From assembly GCA_965661265.1 (NCBI GenBank), contig CBFIDE010000005.1, positions 84,061-148,060 of the forward strand: DNA of 64,000 nucleotides, in the 5' to 3' direction. Within the stretch, counting starts at the first letter, position 1; each line of letters opens with the position of its first letter. The notes below the pieces were generated by a model. It searched no databases and was not told the DNA's origin. It saw nothing but the letters and a program-made list of their open reading frames with translations. This DNA comes from CBFIDE01 sp965661265 (GTDB lineage: Bacteria > Bacteroidota > Bacteroidia > Flavobacteriales > Schleiferiaceae). Made by a program: the position numbers and the translations under genes. Below are positions 16,974 to 25,766 of this stretch, one piece after another.

Positions 16974-19151
16974 ATGAAAAAAATAGTAGCAATCTTATTC
17001 ATTATTGGATCTAGCTTAAGAGTTTCGGCTACGGACGGAATGTGGATTCCTTATTTATTAGCTCAATTGAATGAAGCTGAGATGAGGGAAATGGGTATGG
17101 AGCTCACAGCAGATGATATTTATAGCGTAAACCATTCTTCTATAAAAGATGCTATCGTTCACTTTGGAGGTGGCTGTACAGCTGAGCTCATTAGTTCTAA
17201 GGGCCTTTTGCTAACCAACCATCATTGTGGCTATTCTCAAATTCAATCTCATAGCTCTATTGAGAAAGATTATTTGAAAAATGGATTTTGGGCCATGAAT
17301 GCTCAGGAAGAACTGACCAATCCAGGGCTTACCGCTGCTATTGTGAAGTATATGAAAGATGTGACTAATATTGCGATGGAAGGAATTTCTCAATCAATGT
17401 CAGTAGCTGAGAAATCAGATCTTATAAATAAAAATATTGAGGCCTTAATAGAGAGAGAAACGTCCTCAAGTGAATATGAAATTAGTGTGAGCTCATTTTT
17501 CTATGGCAACCAGTATATTTTGATTGCGAAAGAGGTTTTTCAAGACGTACGTTTAGTTGGTGCTCCTCCTTCAAGTATTGGGAAATTTGGAGCAGATACT
17601 GACAACTGGATGTGGCCAAGGCATACTGGAGATTTTTCCATATTCAGAGTATATGCTTCTAAAGATAATAAGCCTGCAGAAGTTTCAGAGGAGAATGTTC
17701 CATATGAGCCAAACTTTCATTTGAAGGTCAATACTGCTGGTGTTCAAAAGGATGACTTTACTATGGTATTTGGGTTTCCTGGAAGGACTCAAGAATATTT
17801 ACCAGCCTCAGAAATCTCTAATACAGTAAATAAATACGATCCGTTTAGAGTAGATATTAGAGATAGAATTTTAAATGTTCTTGACGCCAAAATGAGGGTC
17901 AACGATGAAACACGTATTCAATACGCTTCTAAATATGCTAGAATAAGTAACGCTTGGAAAAAGTGGATTGGTGAAATTGAAGGAGTAAAAGCAACAAAAG
18001 GAATTGAAAAGAAGAAGCAGTTAGAAGCTGAGTTCACAAAAAGAATCAATGCCAACACAGAGCTTAAAGCTCAGTATTCAAATGTTCTGCCAGTATTAGA
18101 TTCACTTTATAATTCAAGATCTGAGGTCTATATTGAAAGATATGCTTATATCGAAGCTATTTATTACGGAATAGAATCTATGAAGCATATGCTGCGCTAT
18201 AATAGATTTTATATGCTGGATAAGTTAGAAGAAGAAAAAATAACGGAACAAGCTGCTGGTTTAGCTTCTGGGCTGCCAGGTTTCTATAAAAATTATGATG
18301 CTGCTTTGGATGAAAGCGTAATGCAATCTGTCTTTCCTATTTATTTGCAGAATCTTAAGCATTATGAAGGAAGTGAATTATTAAAGAAATGGAAATCAAT
18401 GTCACCCGCTGAATTAAGTGTTGCGATTTCTAAAGCTTATAAAAAGAGTATCATAATTTCACAAGCTGAAAAATGGACTTCATTACTTGAAGAGAACCCC
18501 AAAAAAGCGAGAAAGGTATTGGCCAAAGATCCATTATTTCAACTATCTGTTGCTTGTCATGCTAGTTTTATTGAGGAATTGAATCCTATTGCATACCATT
18601 CAGAAAGCCAGATTGAGGAATTGCAGGCTCTATACATGAATGCGTTGCAGAAAGCTTTTCCTGAAAGACGATTTTATCCTGATGCCAACTCAACTCTTAG
18701 AGTTTCTTATGGGAAAGTTGAGGGTTTTAGTCCTGTTGATGGAAAAGAATATCTTGAGCAAACTTTCCTTGATGGAGTTATTGCAAAGTATGTTCCTGGC
18801 GATTATGAGTTTGATCTTCCCGCCAAGCTTGTGGAACTTTATGAAAATAAGAATTATGGCATCTATGGTCAAGATGGAAAAATGCCTGTTTGCTTTATTG
18901 CCAGTAATCATACTACAGGTGGTAATTCCGGAAGTCCAGCAATTAATGGAAAGGGAGAATTGATTGGATTAAATTTTGACCGTGTTTGGGAAGGAACTAT
19001 GAGCGATATTAACTATGATGCAAGTATCTGTAGAAACATTATGGTAGATGTAAGATATGTTCTGTTTATAGTAGATAAATTCGCTGGGGCGGGATATTTG
19101 ATTGATGAAATGGATCTTGTGGGTGCTGAGCTCTTGAGTACAGAAGAATAG
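16974..19151 (+). CDS. S46 family dipeptidyl-peptidase, DPP11-like
   Basis: 725 residues with a signal peptide ending VSA-T. It is a periplasmic serine exopeptidase that removes dipeptides, used by asaccharolytic Bacteroidota to feed on peptides. The chymotrypsin-like triad is visible: His in TNHHCGY (83-84), Asp in TDNWMW (210) and Ser652 in GGNSGSP. Eighteen residues after the Ser lies Arg670 in NFDRVW. In Porphyromonas gingivalis the same spacing separates Ser655 from Arg673 of DPP11, where Arg selects Asp or Glu at P1, whereas DPP7 has Gly. DPP11 specificity is therefore inferred. The gene is monocistronic, with a terminator just downstream. Confidence 0.93.
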   Translation: MKKIVAILFIIGSSLRVSATDGMWIPYLLAQLNEAEMREMGMELTADDIYSVNHSSIKDAIVHFGGGCTAELISSKGLLLTNHHCGYSQIQSHSSIEKDYLKNGFWAMNAQEELTNPGLTAAIVKYMKDVTNIAMEGISQSMSVAEKSDLINKNIEALIERETSSSEYEISVSSFFYGNQYILIAKEVFQDVRLVGAPPSSIGKFGADTDNWMWPRHTGDFSIFRVYASKDNKPAEVSEENVPYEPNFHLKVNTAGVQKDDFTMVFGFPGRTQEYLPASEISNTVNKYDPFRVDIRDRILNVLDAKMRVNDETRIQYASKYARISNAWKKWIGEIEGVKATKGIEKKKQLEAEFTKRINANTELKAQYSNVLPVLDSLYNSRSEVYIERYAYIEAIYYGIESMKHMLRYNRFYMLDKLEEEKITEQAAGLASGLPGFYKNYDAALDESVMQSVFPIYLQNLKHYEGSELLKKWKSMSPAELSVAISKAYKKSIIISQAEKWTSLLEENPKKARKVLAKDPLFQLSVACHASFIEELNPIAYHSESQIEELQALYMNALQKAFPERRFYPDANSTLRVSYGKVEGFSPVDGKEYLEQTFLDGVIAKYVPGDYEFDLPAKLVELYENKNYGIYGQDGKMPVCFIASNHTTGGNSGSPAINGKGELIGLNFDRVWEGTMSDINYDASICRNIMVDVRYVLFIVDKFAGAGYLIDEMDLVGAELLSTEE

Positions 19152-19181
19152 TTGTTGAGAAATATTAATGGTAGAAAAGAG

Positions 19182-19213
19182 AGCCCCAATGTGTATCGGG
19201 GCTTTTTTTTTTT
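19182..19213 (+). terminator. rho-independent terminator of the S46 peptidase gene
   Basis: AGCCCC (19182-19187) pairs with GGGGCT (19198-19203) across a 10-nt loop, followed by ten T residues that run to the stop of the convergent methyltransferase gene. Confidence 0.82.
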
Positions 19214-19934
19214 AGAATTCTGTATTAGATAAAATAAATATTGTGGGACGCTTGTCTAAGTCGATATTAGTCCTGCTCCATGCAGAAATGTTTTGAGTCT
19301 TGATCGTTTCAGTTGAGAGGCTTATATCACTAGCAAGACACAGCTGTGACTCTGGAGAGCAGAAATCAATAATATCCTTATAAAGTTTCATGTTTCTATA
19401 TGGAGTCTCCATAAATATTTGAGATTGTCCGGTCTTTTTAGCAATAGATTCTAGATTCTTTAAAGCCCTTTTTCTTTCGCTCTTATCGATGGGTAAGTAC
19501 CCATTAAATGCAAAATTTTGTCCATTCATTCCGCTTGCCATCATGGCCATTAGAATAGAGGAGGGGCCTGATAAAGGAACAACTCTGATTCCTTTATGAT
19601 GAGCTATTTTAACGACTTCTGATCCAGGGTCTGCAATTCCAGGAGCACCAGCTTCAGAAATGACTCCAACATCATGTCCCATTTCACAGGGTTTTAAAAA
19701 ATGCATTAAATCTTCTAGCTCTGTGTATTTATTCAGAACTTCAATATGCATTTCTGACTGATTTTTAGAAGGCAATACTTTTTTTATAAATGCACGAGCA
19801 GATTTTTCATTCTCGACAATAAAGTGAAGTGATTTATCTAAGACCTTTTTAACAGACATTGGTAGAACCTCATGAGGTTCATTATCGCCTAATAAGGAAG
19901 GAATTAAGTAGAGTGTTCCTTTGTCAGTTTCCAT
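19212..19934 (-). CDS. SAM-dependent methyltransferase of the tetrapyrrole methylase family, RsmI-like
   Basis: 240 residues, shorter than RsmI (about 280). The family fold is shown by GTLYLIPSLLGD at the start, DVGVISEAGAPGIADPGSEVV (the cofactor loop), PLSGPSSILMAMMASGM, and IFMETPYRN. RsmI methylates the 2'-hydroxyl of 16S rRNA C1402; this shorter Bacteroidota paralogue may have a different target. It overlaps the upstream phosphatase gene by 11 nt, and both follow dnaA. Confidence 0.88.
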   Translation of the reverse strand: METDKGTLYLIPSLLGDNEPHEVLPMSVKKVLDKSLHFIVENEKSARAFIKKVLPSKNQSEMHIEVLNKYTELEDLMHFLKPCEMGHDVGVISEAGAPGIADPGSEVVKIAHHKGIRVVPLSGPSSILMAMMASGMNGQNFAFNGYLPIDKSERKRALKNLESIAKKTGQSQIFMETPYRNMKLYKDIIDFCSPESQLCLASDISLSTETIKTQNISAWSRTNIDLDKRPTIFILSNTEF

Positions 19935-20388
19935 TTATCAAATCTTTAATAATATTATCACTTGCCTCACTTAGCATTTTATAAACTTCTTCAAAGCCAT
20001 TATCACCACCATAGTAGGGATCAGGAACTTCTAAATCTTTCCCAGAATTTAATTGGTTTAAGATTAAGGACACTTTTTCTTTATCTTTTTCATTCCTAGC
20101 AAGAGAAAGAACATTAGTGAGGTTGCTATGATCCATCACAAATATTTTATCAAATTGATCAAAGTCATCAATTCTAAATTGACGTCCTTTTTGCTTAGAA
20201 ATATTGATTCCATGTTTTCTAGCTATTTGAATAGATCTATAGTCTGGTGATTCATCAATATGATAAGCAGCTGTTCCAGCACTATCAACAGTTAATTCTA
20301 AATTGTTTTCGTGAGCTTTATGTAGTAAAATCCCTTCAGCTAGAGGAGATCTACAAATATTGCCAAGACAGACCATTAGTACTTTCAT
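19924..20388 (-). CDS. low-molecular-weight protein-tyrosine-phosphatase
   Basis: 154 residues. The phosphate-binding loop CLGNICRS starts with nucleophile Cys7 and contains Arg13 and Ser14; the general acid is Asp123 in the DPYYGG motif, with the paired Tyr residues typical of the family. Members often regulate exopolysaccharide tyrosine kinases (Wzb, Etp), but no kinase is nearby. It lies between dnaA and the RsmI-like gene, and the terminator at 20416-20440 separates it from dnaA. Confidence 0.95.
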   Translation of the reverse strand: MKVLMVCLGNICRSPLAEGILLHKAHENNLELTVDSAGTAAYHIDESPDYRSIQIARKHGINISKQKGRQFRIDDFDQFDKIFVMDHSNLTNVLSLARNEKDKEKVSLILNQLNSGKDLEVPDPYYGGDNGFEEVYKMLSEASDNIIKDLINGN

Positions 20389-20415
20389 AGAATGTTAAAT
20401 TAGTATAAAAATAAA

Positions 20416-20440
20416 AAAGGCTACCTTTTAGGTAGCCTTT
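20416..20440 (-). terminator. bidirectional-type terminator after dnaA
   Basis: AAAGGCTACCT (20416-20426) and AGGTAGCCTTT (20430-20440) form an 11-bp perfect stem with a TTT loop. On the minus strand it is followed by TTTTTTATTTTT, so it should stop dnaA transcription 16 nt after the stop codon. Confidence 0.88.
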
Positions 20441-20455
20441 ATTCATAAGTCAAAT

Positions 20456-21886
20456 CTATTGGAGTGTAAATTTCTTTCTTAAATCTTCAACATAAGATTT
20501 AAATCTTTTATCCGTCTCAGCTAAATTATTGACCGTTCTGCATGCATGAAGTACGGTTGCATGGTCTTTATTTCCACATTGAGCACCTATACTTGCTAAA
20601 GAAGCTTTAGTCAATTGCTTTGAGAAATACATAGCTAATTGTCTGGCTTGAACTATTTCTCTTTTTCTAGTAGGAGACTTTAATAAGTCTATTGGCATAT
20701 CAAAATAATCACAAACAACTTTTTGAATGTAATCAATAGATATTTCTCTTGTTGTATTCTTAACAAACTTGTCAATCATTTGCTTGGCAAGCTCTACAGT
20801 AATTTTCTTTTTGTTTAAAGAAGATTGAGCAAGTAAAGAAATCAAAGCTCCTTCAAGCTCTCTTACATTACTGTTGATGCTATAGGCAAGATATTCAATT
20901 ACATCCTTAGACATCTCAACACCATCGTTGTAGAGCTTTTGATTAAGAATGGCTATTCTAGTCTCTAAATCAGGAGTTTGTAAATCAGCAGATAATCCCC
21001 ACTTAAACCTTGATAAGAGCCTTTGTTCAACTCCTTGAAGATCTACTGGAGCTCTATCAGAAGTTAAGATAACTTGATTACCATGTTGGTGTAGGTGATT
21101 AAAAATCTCAAAGAATACGTCTTGAGTTTTTTCTTTACCGGCAAATGAATGTACATCATCTACAATTAGAACATCTATCATTTGATAGAAATGAACAAAA
21201 TCATTCTTTGTGTTATTTCTAATAGCATCAATGAACTGCTGAGTAAATTTCTCTGCAGAAACATAAAGTACTGTTTTCTCAGGGTATTTATCCTTAATCT
21301 CAATACCAATAGCATGAGCTAAGTGAGTCTTTCCTAATCCATTTCCACCGTACAATAAAAGTGGATTAAAAGAAGTTCCACCTGGTTTTTTAGCTACCGC
21401 AAAACCAGCAGATCTAGCTAATCTATTGCAATCTCCTTCTACAAAACTTTCAAAAGTATAATTAGGGTTTAATTGAGATTCCACATTTACTTTTCGCAAG
21501 CCCGGAATAATGAAAGGGTTTTTCAATCCTTTCTCTCCGATTTCAATTGGCATACTTACTTTTGGGTTCTTAATAGGTCCTCTATTTGAACTTGGTATGC
21601 GCACAGTGTATGGATTAGAATTCCCGTAGGTATTTTCCATCACAATACTATAAACGAGTTTTGCATCTTCTCCTAGTTCTCTAGTAATCGCACTTTTTAG
21701 AAGCTTGATATATTTTTCTTCTATCCATTCGTAAAAGAATTTACTAGGAACTTGAATGCTTAAGACATTGTCTTTAAGCTTGAGTGGAAGAATAGGTACA
21801 AACCACGTTTTAAAACTTTGAGGACTTACATTATCCTTAATGTAATCAAGACAATTGTCCCATACAGTTTTAGCAGTTAATTCCAT
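20456..21886 (-). CDS. dnaA: chromosomal replication initiator protein DnaA
   Basis: 476 residues with the standard four-domain layout. Domain I (TVWDNCLDYIKDNVSPQSF) is the DnaB/DnaA-interacting part, a short linker follows, and the AAA+ domain has Walker A GGNGLGKT (180-187) and the Walker B stretch DVLIVDDVHSF. The C-terminal domain IV has the DnaA-box-binding helix-turn-helix CGNKDHATVLHACRT. It binds ATP and opens oriC. The upstream gap 21887-22108 carries palindromes and DnaA-box-like sites, so autoregulation is likely. Confidence 0.98.
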   Translation of the reverse strand: MELTAKTVWDNCLDYIKDNVSPQSFKTWFVPILPLKLKDNVLSIQVPSKFFYEWIEEKYIKLLKSAITRELGEDAKLVYSIVMENTYGNSNPYTVRIPSSNRGPIKNPKVSMPIEIGEKGLKNPFIIPGLRKVNVESQLNPNYTFESFVEGDCNRLARSAGFAVAKKPGGTSFNPLLLYGGNGLGKTHLAHAIGIEIKDKYPEKTVLYVSAEKFTQQFIDAIRNNTKNDFVHFYQMIDVLIVDDVHSFAGKEKTQDVFFEIFNHLHQHGNQVILTSDRAPVDLQGVEQRLLSRFKWGLSADLQTPDLETRIAILNQKLYNDGVEMSKDVIEYLAYSINSNVRELEGALISLLAQSSLNKKKITVELAKQMIDKFVKNTTREISIDYIQKVVCDYFDMPIDLLKSPTRKREIVQARQLAMYFSKQLTKASLASIGAQCGNKDHATVLHACRTVNNLAETDKRFKSYVEDLRKKFTLQ

Positions 21887-21908
21887 TTAATCTTTGTCCT
21901 ATTTGGTA

Positions 21909-21941
21909 GTTAATATTAACAATTCTCGTTGAATGAGAATT
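21909..21941. promoter_or_regulatory. tandem palindromes in the dnaA upstream region
   Basis: GTTAATATTAAC (21909-21920) is a perfect 12-bp palindrome. It is followed directly by AATTCTC (21921-21927), 7 nt, and GAGAATT (21935-21941), a perfect 7-bp inverted repeat. They lie 23-55 nt upstream of the dnaA start codon and could be operators or a leader structure. No clear TAnnTTTG promoter box is visible for dnaA. Confidence 0.4.
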
Positions 21942-21963
21942 ATCTGGAGACGTTCCTATCTCG

Positions 21964-21983
21964 TGTGGCAAATGTGTAGATAA
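21964..21983 (-). promoter_or_regulatory. two DnaA-box-like 9-mers
   Basis: The minus strand reads TTATCTACA (21975-21983, one mismatch to TTATCCACA) and, 2 nt on, TTTGCCACA (21964-21972, two mismatches), in the same orientation with an 11-bp period. An AT-rich stretch (21980-22045) adjoins them. This could serve dnaA autoregulation or be part of an origin; two weak boxes are too few to call oriC. Confidence 0.4.
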
Positions 21984-22108
21984 AAAAGCTTAAAAAAAAA
22001 TCTATACCCTATTGAATATGTAGTTTTTTTTTCTAATATTATAAGGGTCTCAATGGGGCTGAAAGCCGCATTCTTTCGTAGAATAGTCCTAATTATCAGT
22101 GAGTAAGT

Positions 22109-22528
22109 ATGTATGAAAATTCAACAAAATTTAGAGTTCGCTATGCAGAGACCGATCAGATGGGCGTCGTCTATTATGGGAACTACCCGATATACCTAGA
22201 AGTTGGTAGAGTAGAGGCTTTGAGGAATTTAGGTTTGACTTATAAACAAATGGAGGATGATGGAGTAATGCTTCCTGTATTAAACCTTCAAATAAAATAC
22301 CTTAAATCTGCAGTTTACGATGAAGAGATTAATGTTATTACCAAAATCTCAAAATTACCTGGTACAAGAATTAATTTTGAACATGAGATTTATAATGAAG
22401 CAGGGGATTTAATCACTTTAGGCCAAGTGGAGCTTGTTTTTGTGAGCATGCAAACTAGAAAGCCATGTAGATGCCCTGAAGATCTCTTAGATTTGCTTAA
22501 GCCTTTCTTTAGTGAATTAAAAGCTTAA
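22109..22528 (+). CDS. acyl-CoA thioesterase of the YbgC/FadM (4HBT hotdog) family
   Basis: 139 residues. The hotdog-fold signature RYAETDQMGVVYYGNYPIYLE carries the catalytic Asp (in ETDQMG) and the Tyr-rich helix start typical of YbgC and 4-hydroxybenzoyl-CoA thioesterase. EVGRVEALRNLG and FEHEIYNEAGDLI match the rest of the fold. Cytoplasmic hydrolysis of an acyl-CoA is expected, with the substrate unknown. It is divergent from dnaA and overlaps the convergent protease gene by 20 nt. Confidence 0.92.
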   Translation: MYENSTKFRVRYAETDQMGVVYYGNYPIYLEVGRVEALRNLGLTYKQMEDDGVMLPVLNLQIKYLKSAVYDEEINVITKISKLPGTRINFEHEIYNEAGDLITLGQVELVFVSMQTRKPCRCPEDLLDLLKPFFSELKA

Positions 22529-24287
22529 ATCTATATTCTCTTCCTTCTTTTTCCAATCTTAGTAGATATACTCCTTTTTTAAGATTAAGAGCGTTCAGAC
22601 TCATTAATTGAGAATTTTCAATATGATTATTTAACTTAACAAATCTACCAGTAACATCATACATACTTATTTCTGTTTCTTCAATGCCCTCAAACTGGAT
22701 AAAAAGATTTCCTCCTTTGGAAAAAGAAGATTGACCGTATACTATCGGATATTCAACTTCACCAAAAATTTCATTTAAGCTGAAAGTGCTTGATAATATA
22801 GCTCTTCTAACAAAGGCATCCTTTATCGTTTGAAAATGAGCTCCTTGGTATAAGGCATTATCAGCTTCTATTATTAAGCGAGCCATTTGAGGCATAGTCG
22901 TATTTACATTGAATTGATAAAGAGCTTCGACAAAGATCTTATCCGTAATTGTTCTTCCTAAGTTTAAAAGGATTTCTCGCATTGAGGAATTCCACAAGCT
23001 AGTGTGCGCATAAATATTTGCATTGAAGCTCAACTGAGTGTATAAATCGGTTGAAGTAAGCTCCCTTCCTGGCCAGTATTCATTATGACCATCCCAGCTA
23101 TAAACTTCATCATTTCCGTAAGCCGTAAAACTTCCGGAATAAGAGCCCGCAAAATAATCACATAATGCTTCTTCTAAGCATCTGGCTTCTAGGGATGATG
23201 AGTTATTAGAGATGTCTTCCAATAAAGCATGGCAAAACTCATGAACGATAACATCACAGTCTTCCGCGTCGTCTACTCCACCTTCTCCAAACAACAAACG
23301 CTTAGCTGGAACCTCAAAGGCACTATTATCTTGACCCGAAAGAGCATGAGCATCAACCTCTATTTGATAGGATAATACATTCTGAAATCCAAGACTTTGA
23401 AGGTGTTCAGTGAAATTAGTAATATGATATATTACATTGAAATCTTCAAATTGATCTTCATCTCTTTCATAATCTAAGAAAGTTTGACTCGTGCTAATTT
23501 GGATTGTTGTAGGAGAACTAAAATTTCCAATTTTCACATATTTATTTTCTCCAATAAAGTTAGTGCCGTTAAATTGTAAAAAAACGTAAACTGTATCTCT
23601 TTCTGCAGAAAGAACTGATGAGTCGGCATCGTTAAAATCGCGATAAGCGCCACCATAGGAAACCATAGCAGTACTCAAAGGATCTGGAACAAAAGCCATA
23701 CCTGAAACTAAAGAGTCTGGCCCTTCATGCAAATATTTATTCAGATCCATGTCAAGCAAAAACTCTCCCTTAGTATTAATGACTCTTTTTCTGCTCTGAT
23801 GATCATTATTACTTATCCGATATTCCAATGCCTTTACATAGCCGTTGTTTAATGGAAACCAAACATGCTTCTGATCTTTATAAGTTGAGTCAGTAATAAA
23901 GGCTGGGAATTGTGTAATAGTCTCAAATGAATTAAATATGGCTTCAGATTGATTTATTATTTCAATGTGACCATTAGCTCTACTAATACCGACAATAATA
24001 TTTAAGTTGAATATTTCAATCTCTTCAAACTCGACCTTATAATGTTTATGATATTTCTTTAATGAGGTTCTTTCCTTAACAAGTATAAGTTCAAAATCAC
24101 TACTTAAGCCTAGCTCATTATAAATAGCTAACTCAATATTATTATTCTTTTCCGCATTGGCTATATCTGTAAAATGAATTATTGATGTAGCGTCATAGAC
24201 CAACTCATTTGACGCAAGGTGCTTGCCATGTTGAGCTGATAATGCAAAACTTAATAGGAGGCCAAATATGAATGTGAATTTTTTCAT
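22509..24287 (-). CDS. secreted zinc metalloprotease (gluzincin, M4/M36-like) with T9SS type A sorting domain
   Basis: 592 residues with a signal peptide ending LSA-Q. The zinc site is HEFCH (His349, Glu350, His353), with Glu373 in EEALCD twenty residues after the second His and Asp377 four further on. This is exactly the thermolysin spacing, so the fold is a gluzincin; M4 or M36 cannot be separated by eye. The last 80 residues are a T9SS type A sorting domain (ISMYDVTGRFVKL, then LKKGVYLLRLEKEG), so the enzyme is exported to the surface or medium. It starts 1 nt after the yigZ stop and is the last gene of the ribD unit. Confidence 0.87.
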   Translation of the reverse strand: MKKFTFIFGLLLSFALSAQHGKHLASNELVYDATSIIHFTDIANAEKNNNIELAIYNELGLSSDFELILVKERTSLKKYHKHYKVEFEEIEIFNLNIIVGISRANGHIEIINQSEAIFNSFETITQFPAFITDSTYKDQKHVWFPLNNGYVKALEYRISNNDHQSRKRVINTKGEFLLDMDLNKYLHEGPDSLVSGMAFVPDPLSTAMVSYGGAYRDFNDADSSVLSAERDTVYVFLQFNGTNFIGENKYVKIGNFSSPTTIQISTSQTFLDYERDEDQFEDFNVIYHITNFTEHLQSLGFQNVLSYQIEVDAHALSGQDNSAFEVPAKRLLFGEGGVDDAEDCDVIVHEFCHALLEDISNNSSSLEARCLEEALCDYFAGSYSGSFTAYGNDEVYSWDGHNEYWPGRELTSTDLYTQLSFNANIYAHTSLWNSSMREILLNLGRTITDKIFVEALYQFNVNTTMPQMARLIIEADNALYQGAHFQTIKDAFVRRAILSSTFSLNEIFGEVEYPIVYGQSSFSKGGNLFIQFEGIEETEISMYDVTGRFVKLNNHIENSQLMSLNALNLKKGVYLLRLEKEGREYRFKLLIH

Positions 24288-24288
24288 C

Positions 24289-24906
24289 TTAATCTTTAAT
24301 AATATTTATACCATATAAATCAGTAAACAAAGTGTATACTTGGTTGTACTCACTTTCTCTAATGCTTAATTCAAAATTAGCGTTTAGGCGTAAGTCTTGA
24401 CTTAAGATATGAATTTTCTCGCTATTTACAATACGCATTACCTTATCCATTAGTGGGTATTCAAACTGGATTCTCAAAGATTTACTCAAATATTTATCTT
24501 CTTTTTTAAGTTGAACTAGGCTTTCTTCAGCTGCAATTTTATAGGCATTCACTAATCCTGATACGCCCAGTTTTGTACCTCCAAAGTAGCGCACTACTAC
24601 TACTAGGCAGTCCCAAAGATTGTGACTTAATATCTGATTGAAAATGGGCAAACCGGCAGAGTTTTTAGGTTCTCCGTCATCATTAAACCTTACTAGATTT
24701 TCTCTTGGGTTAATTCTATAAGCATAACAGAAATGTCTAGCAGAGTGATGTTTCTTTTTTAGCTCTTCTATATATGTGGAAACATCTTCTAGTGTAGGGG
24801 TGTGAAAGCAATAAGCGTAGAATTTGCTTCCTTTTTCCTTATAGAGAGCTTCTGAATTTCCTTCTGGAGCTTGGTAAGAGTCTGATGTAAAAGCATTTAT
24901 CTCCAT
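24289..24906 (-). CDS. YigZ/IMPACT (UPF0029) family protein
   Basis: 205 residues. The N-terminal IMPACT domain is clear: KGSKFYAYCF, KKKHHSARHFCYAY, FNDDGEPKNSAG and VVVVRYFGGTKLGVSGLVNAY. A C-terminal EF-G-domain-V-like half follows. Eukaryotic IMPACT tunes GCN2 signalling; the bacterial role is not settled. The start codon overlaps the EamA stop as TGATG, so translation is probably coupled. Confidence 0.92.
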   Translation of the reverse strand: MEINAFTSDSYQAPEGNSEALYKEKGSKFYAYCFHTPTLEDVSTYIEELKKKHHSARHFCYAYRINPRENLVRFNDDGEPKNSAGLPIFNQILSHNLWDCLVVVVRYFGGTKLGVSGLVNAYKIAAEESLVQLKKEDKYLSKSLRIQFEYPLMDKVMRIVNSEKIHILSQDLRLNANFELSIRESEYNQVYTLFTDLYGINIIKD

Positions 24907-25766
24907 CAGTTGGCAAGATATAGTAAGATGATTGAAAGAAGTGCGAAGCTGAGGCCGATAAGCTTTTTTAAATTTACTTTTTCTTTATAAAAAGCAAAAC
25001 CTAAAAGAGCGCTTAGCGCTACTACACCAACATTATTGATTGAGAAAATGGTACTGCTTTCAAATATGCTTGAATCTAAAGCTTTGACTAGAAAATAGAT
25101 GGACCCAAAATTTGGAATGCCAAGAATGAATCCGGCTAAGATGTTTTTTGAATTGAACTTAGATTTTTCATAGGTAAGCCAATAAATCAGACCATAAATC
25201 CCTGCAAAGCCAAAGATACTTCCGGAAAAATTACTCAGTTCACTTGAAGGAACTAGAAATTTTTGAGAGTAGTTTAAGCTAAAATCTAAGAATCCACTTC
25301 CTAGAAATAAAACAATAGGTAGTAGGAGGTATGTAAATGACTTTTGGCTTTTTGTTTGGCCTTTATAGGTGACTAGTATTACTGAAATTAAAGCCAATAA
25401 AATTCCTGTTAATTTCAAAGCACCAAGACTTTCGCTGTACAAAATAACTCCTGCACTTACAGGAATGATTAATGACATCTTTACTGCAATAGAAACGGTA
25501 GCAACTCCCAATTTTTGTGATACCCAAGCCATTATTTGAAAGAGACTTATGAAAAGAAAACCTAGAAGAAAGGCATAGAATATCCATTCAGAAGAAAAAT
25601 CGTCTTTAAACGTATTGGGGCTATTTGATACTAAAATACCAGTAGAAAAGGCAAAGACATAATTAAATACAATAGCCTGAAGGTTGTTAATATTAAATTT
25701 CTCAAAGCTTTTAAAGCAGATGAAAATAAAGCAGGAGCAGAGTATACTCAGGACTAGCCAAATCAT
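24906..25766 (-). CDS. EamA/DMT superfamily transporter
   Basis: 286 residues with ten hydrophobic helices in two halves, the drug/metabolite transporter layout. The second EamA repeat ends with NVGVVALSALLGFAFYKEKVNLKKLIGLSFALLSIILLYL, of which the YKEK motif is characteristic. The substrate cannot be read from sequence. It overlaps ribD by 4 nt (ATGA) upstream and yigZ by 1 nt downstream. Confidence 0.88.
   Translation of the reverse strand: MIWLVLSILCSCFIFICFKSFEKFNINNLQAIVFNYVFAFSTGILVSNSPNTFKDDFSSEWIFYAFLLGFLFISLFQIMAWVSQKLGVATVSIAVKMSLIIPVSAGVILYSESLGALKLTGILLALISVILVTYKGQTKSQKSFTYLLLPIVLFLGSGFLDFSLNYSQKFLVPSSELSNFSGSIFGFAGIYGLIYWLTYEKSKFNSKNILAGFILGIPNFGSIYFLVKALDSSIFESSTIFSINNVGVVALSALLGFAFYKEKVNLKKLIGLSFALLSIILLYLAN

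Noticed and set aside
18640..18963. 107-codon frame inside the S46 peptidase gene
   Set aside because: Same strand, other frame, covering the catalytic Ser region of the peptidase; no start context or domain.
21887..22108. Chromosomal origin oriC
   Set aside because: Only two weak DnaA-like boxes are present; I kept them as regulatory candidates but not as an origin.
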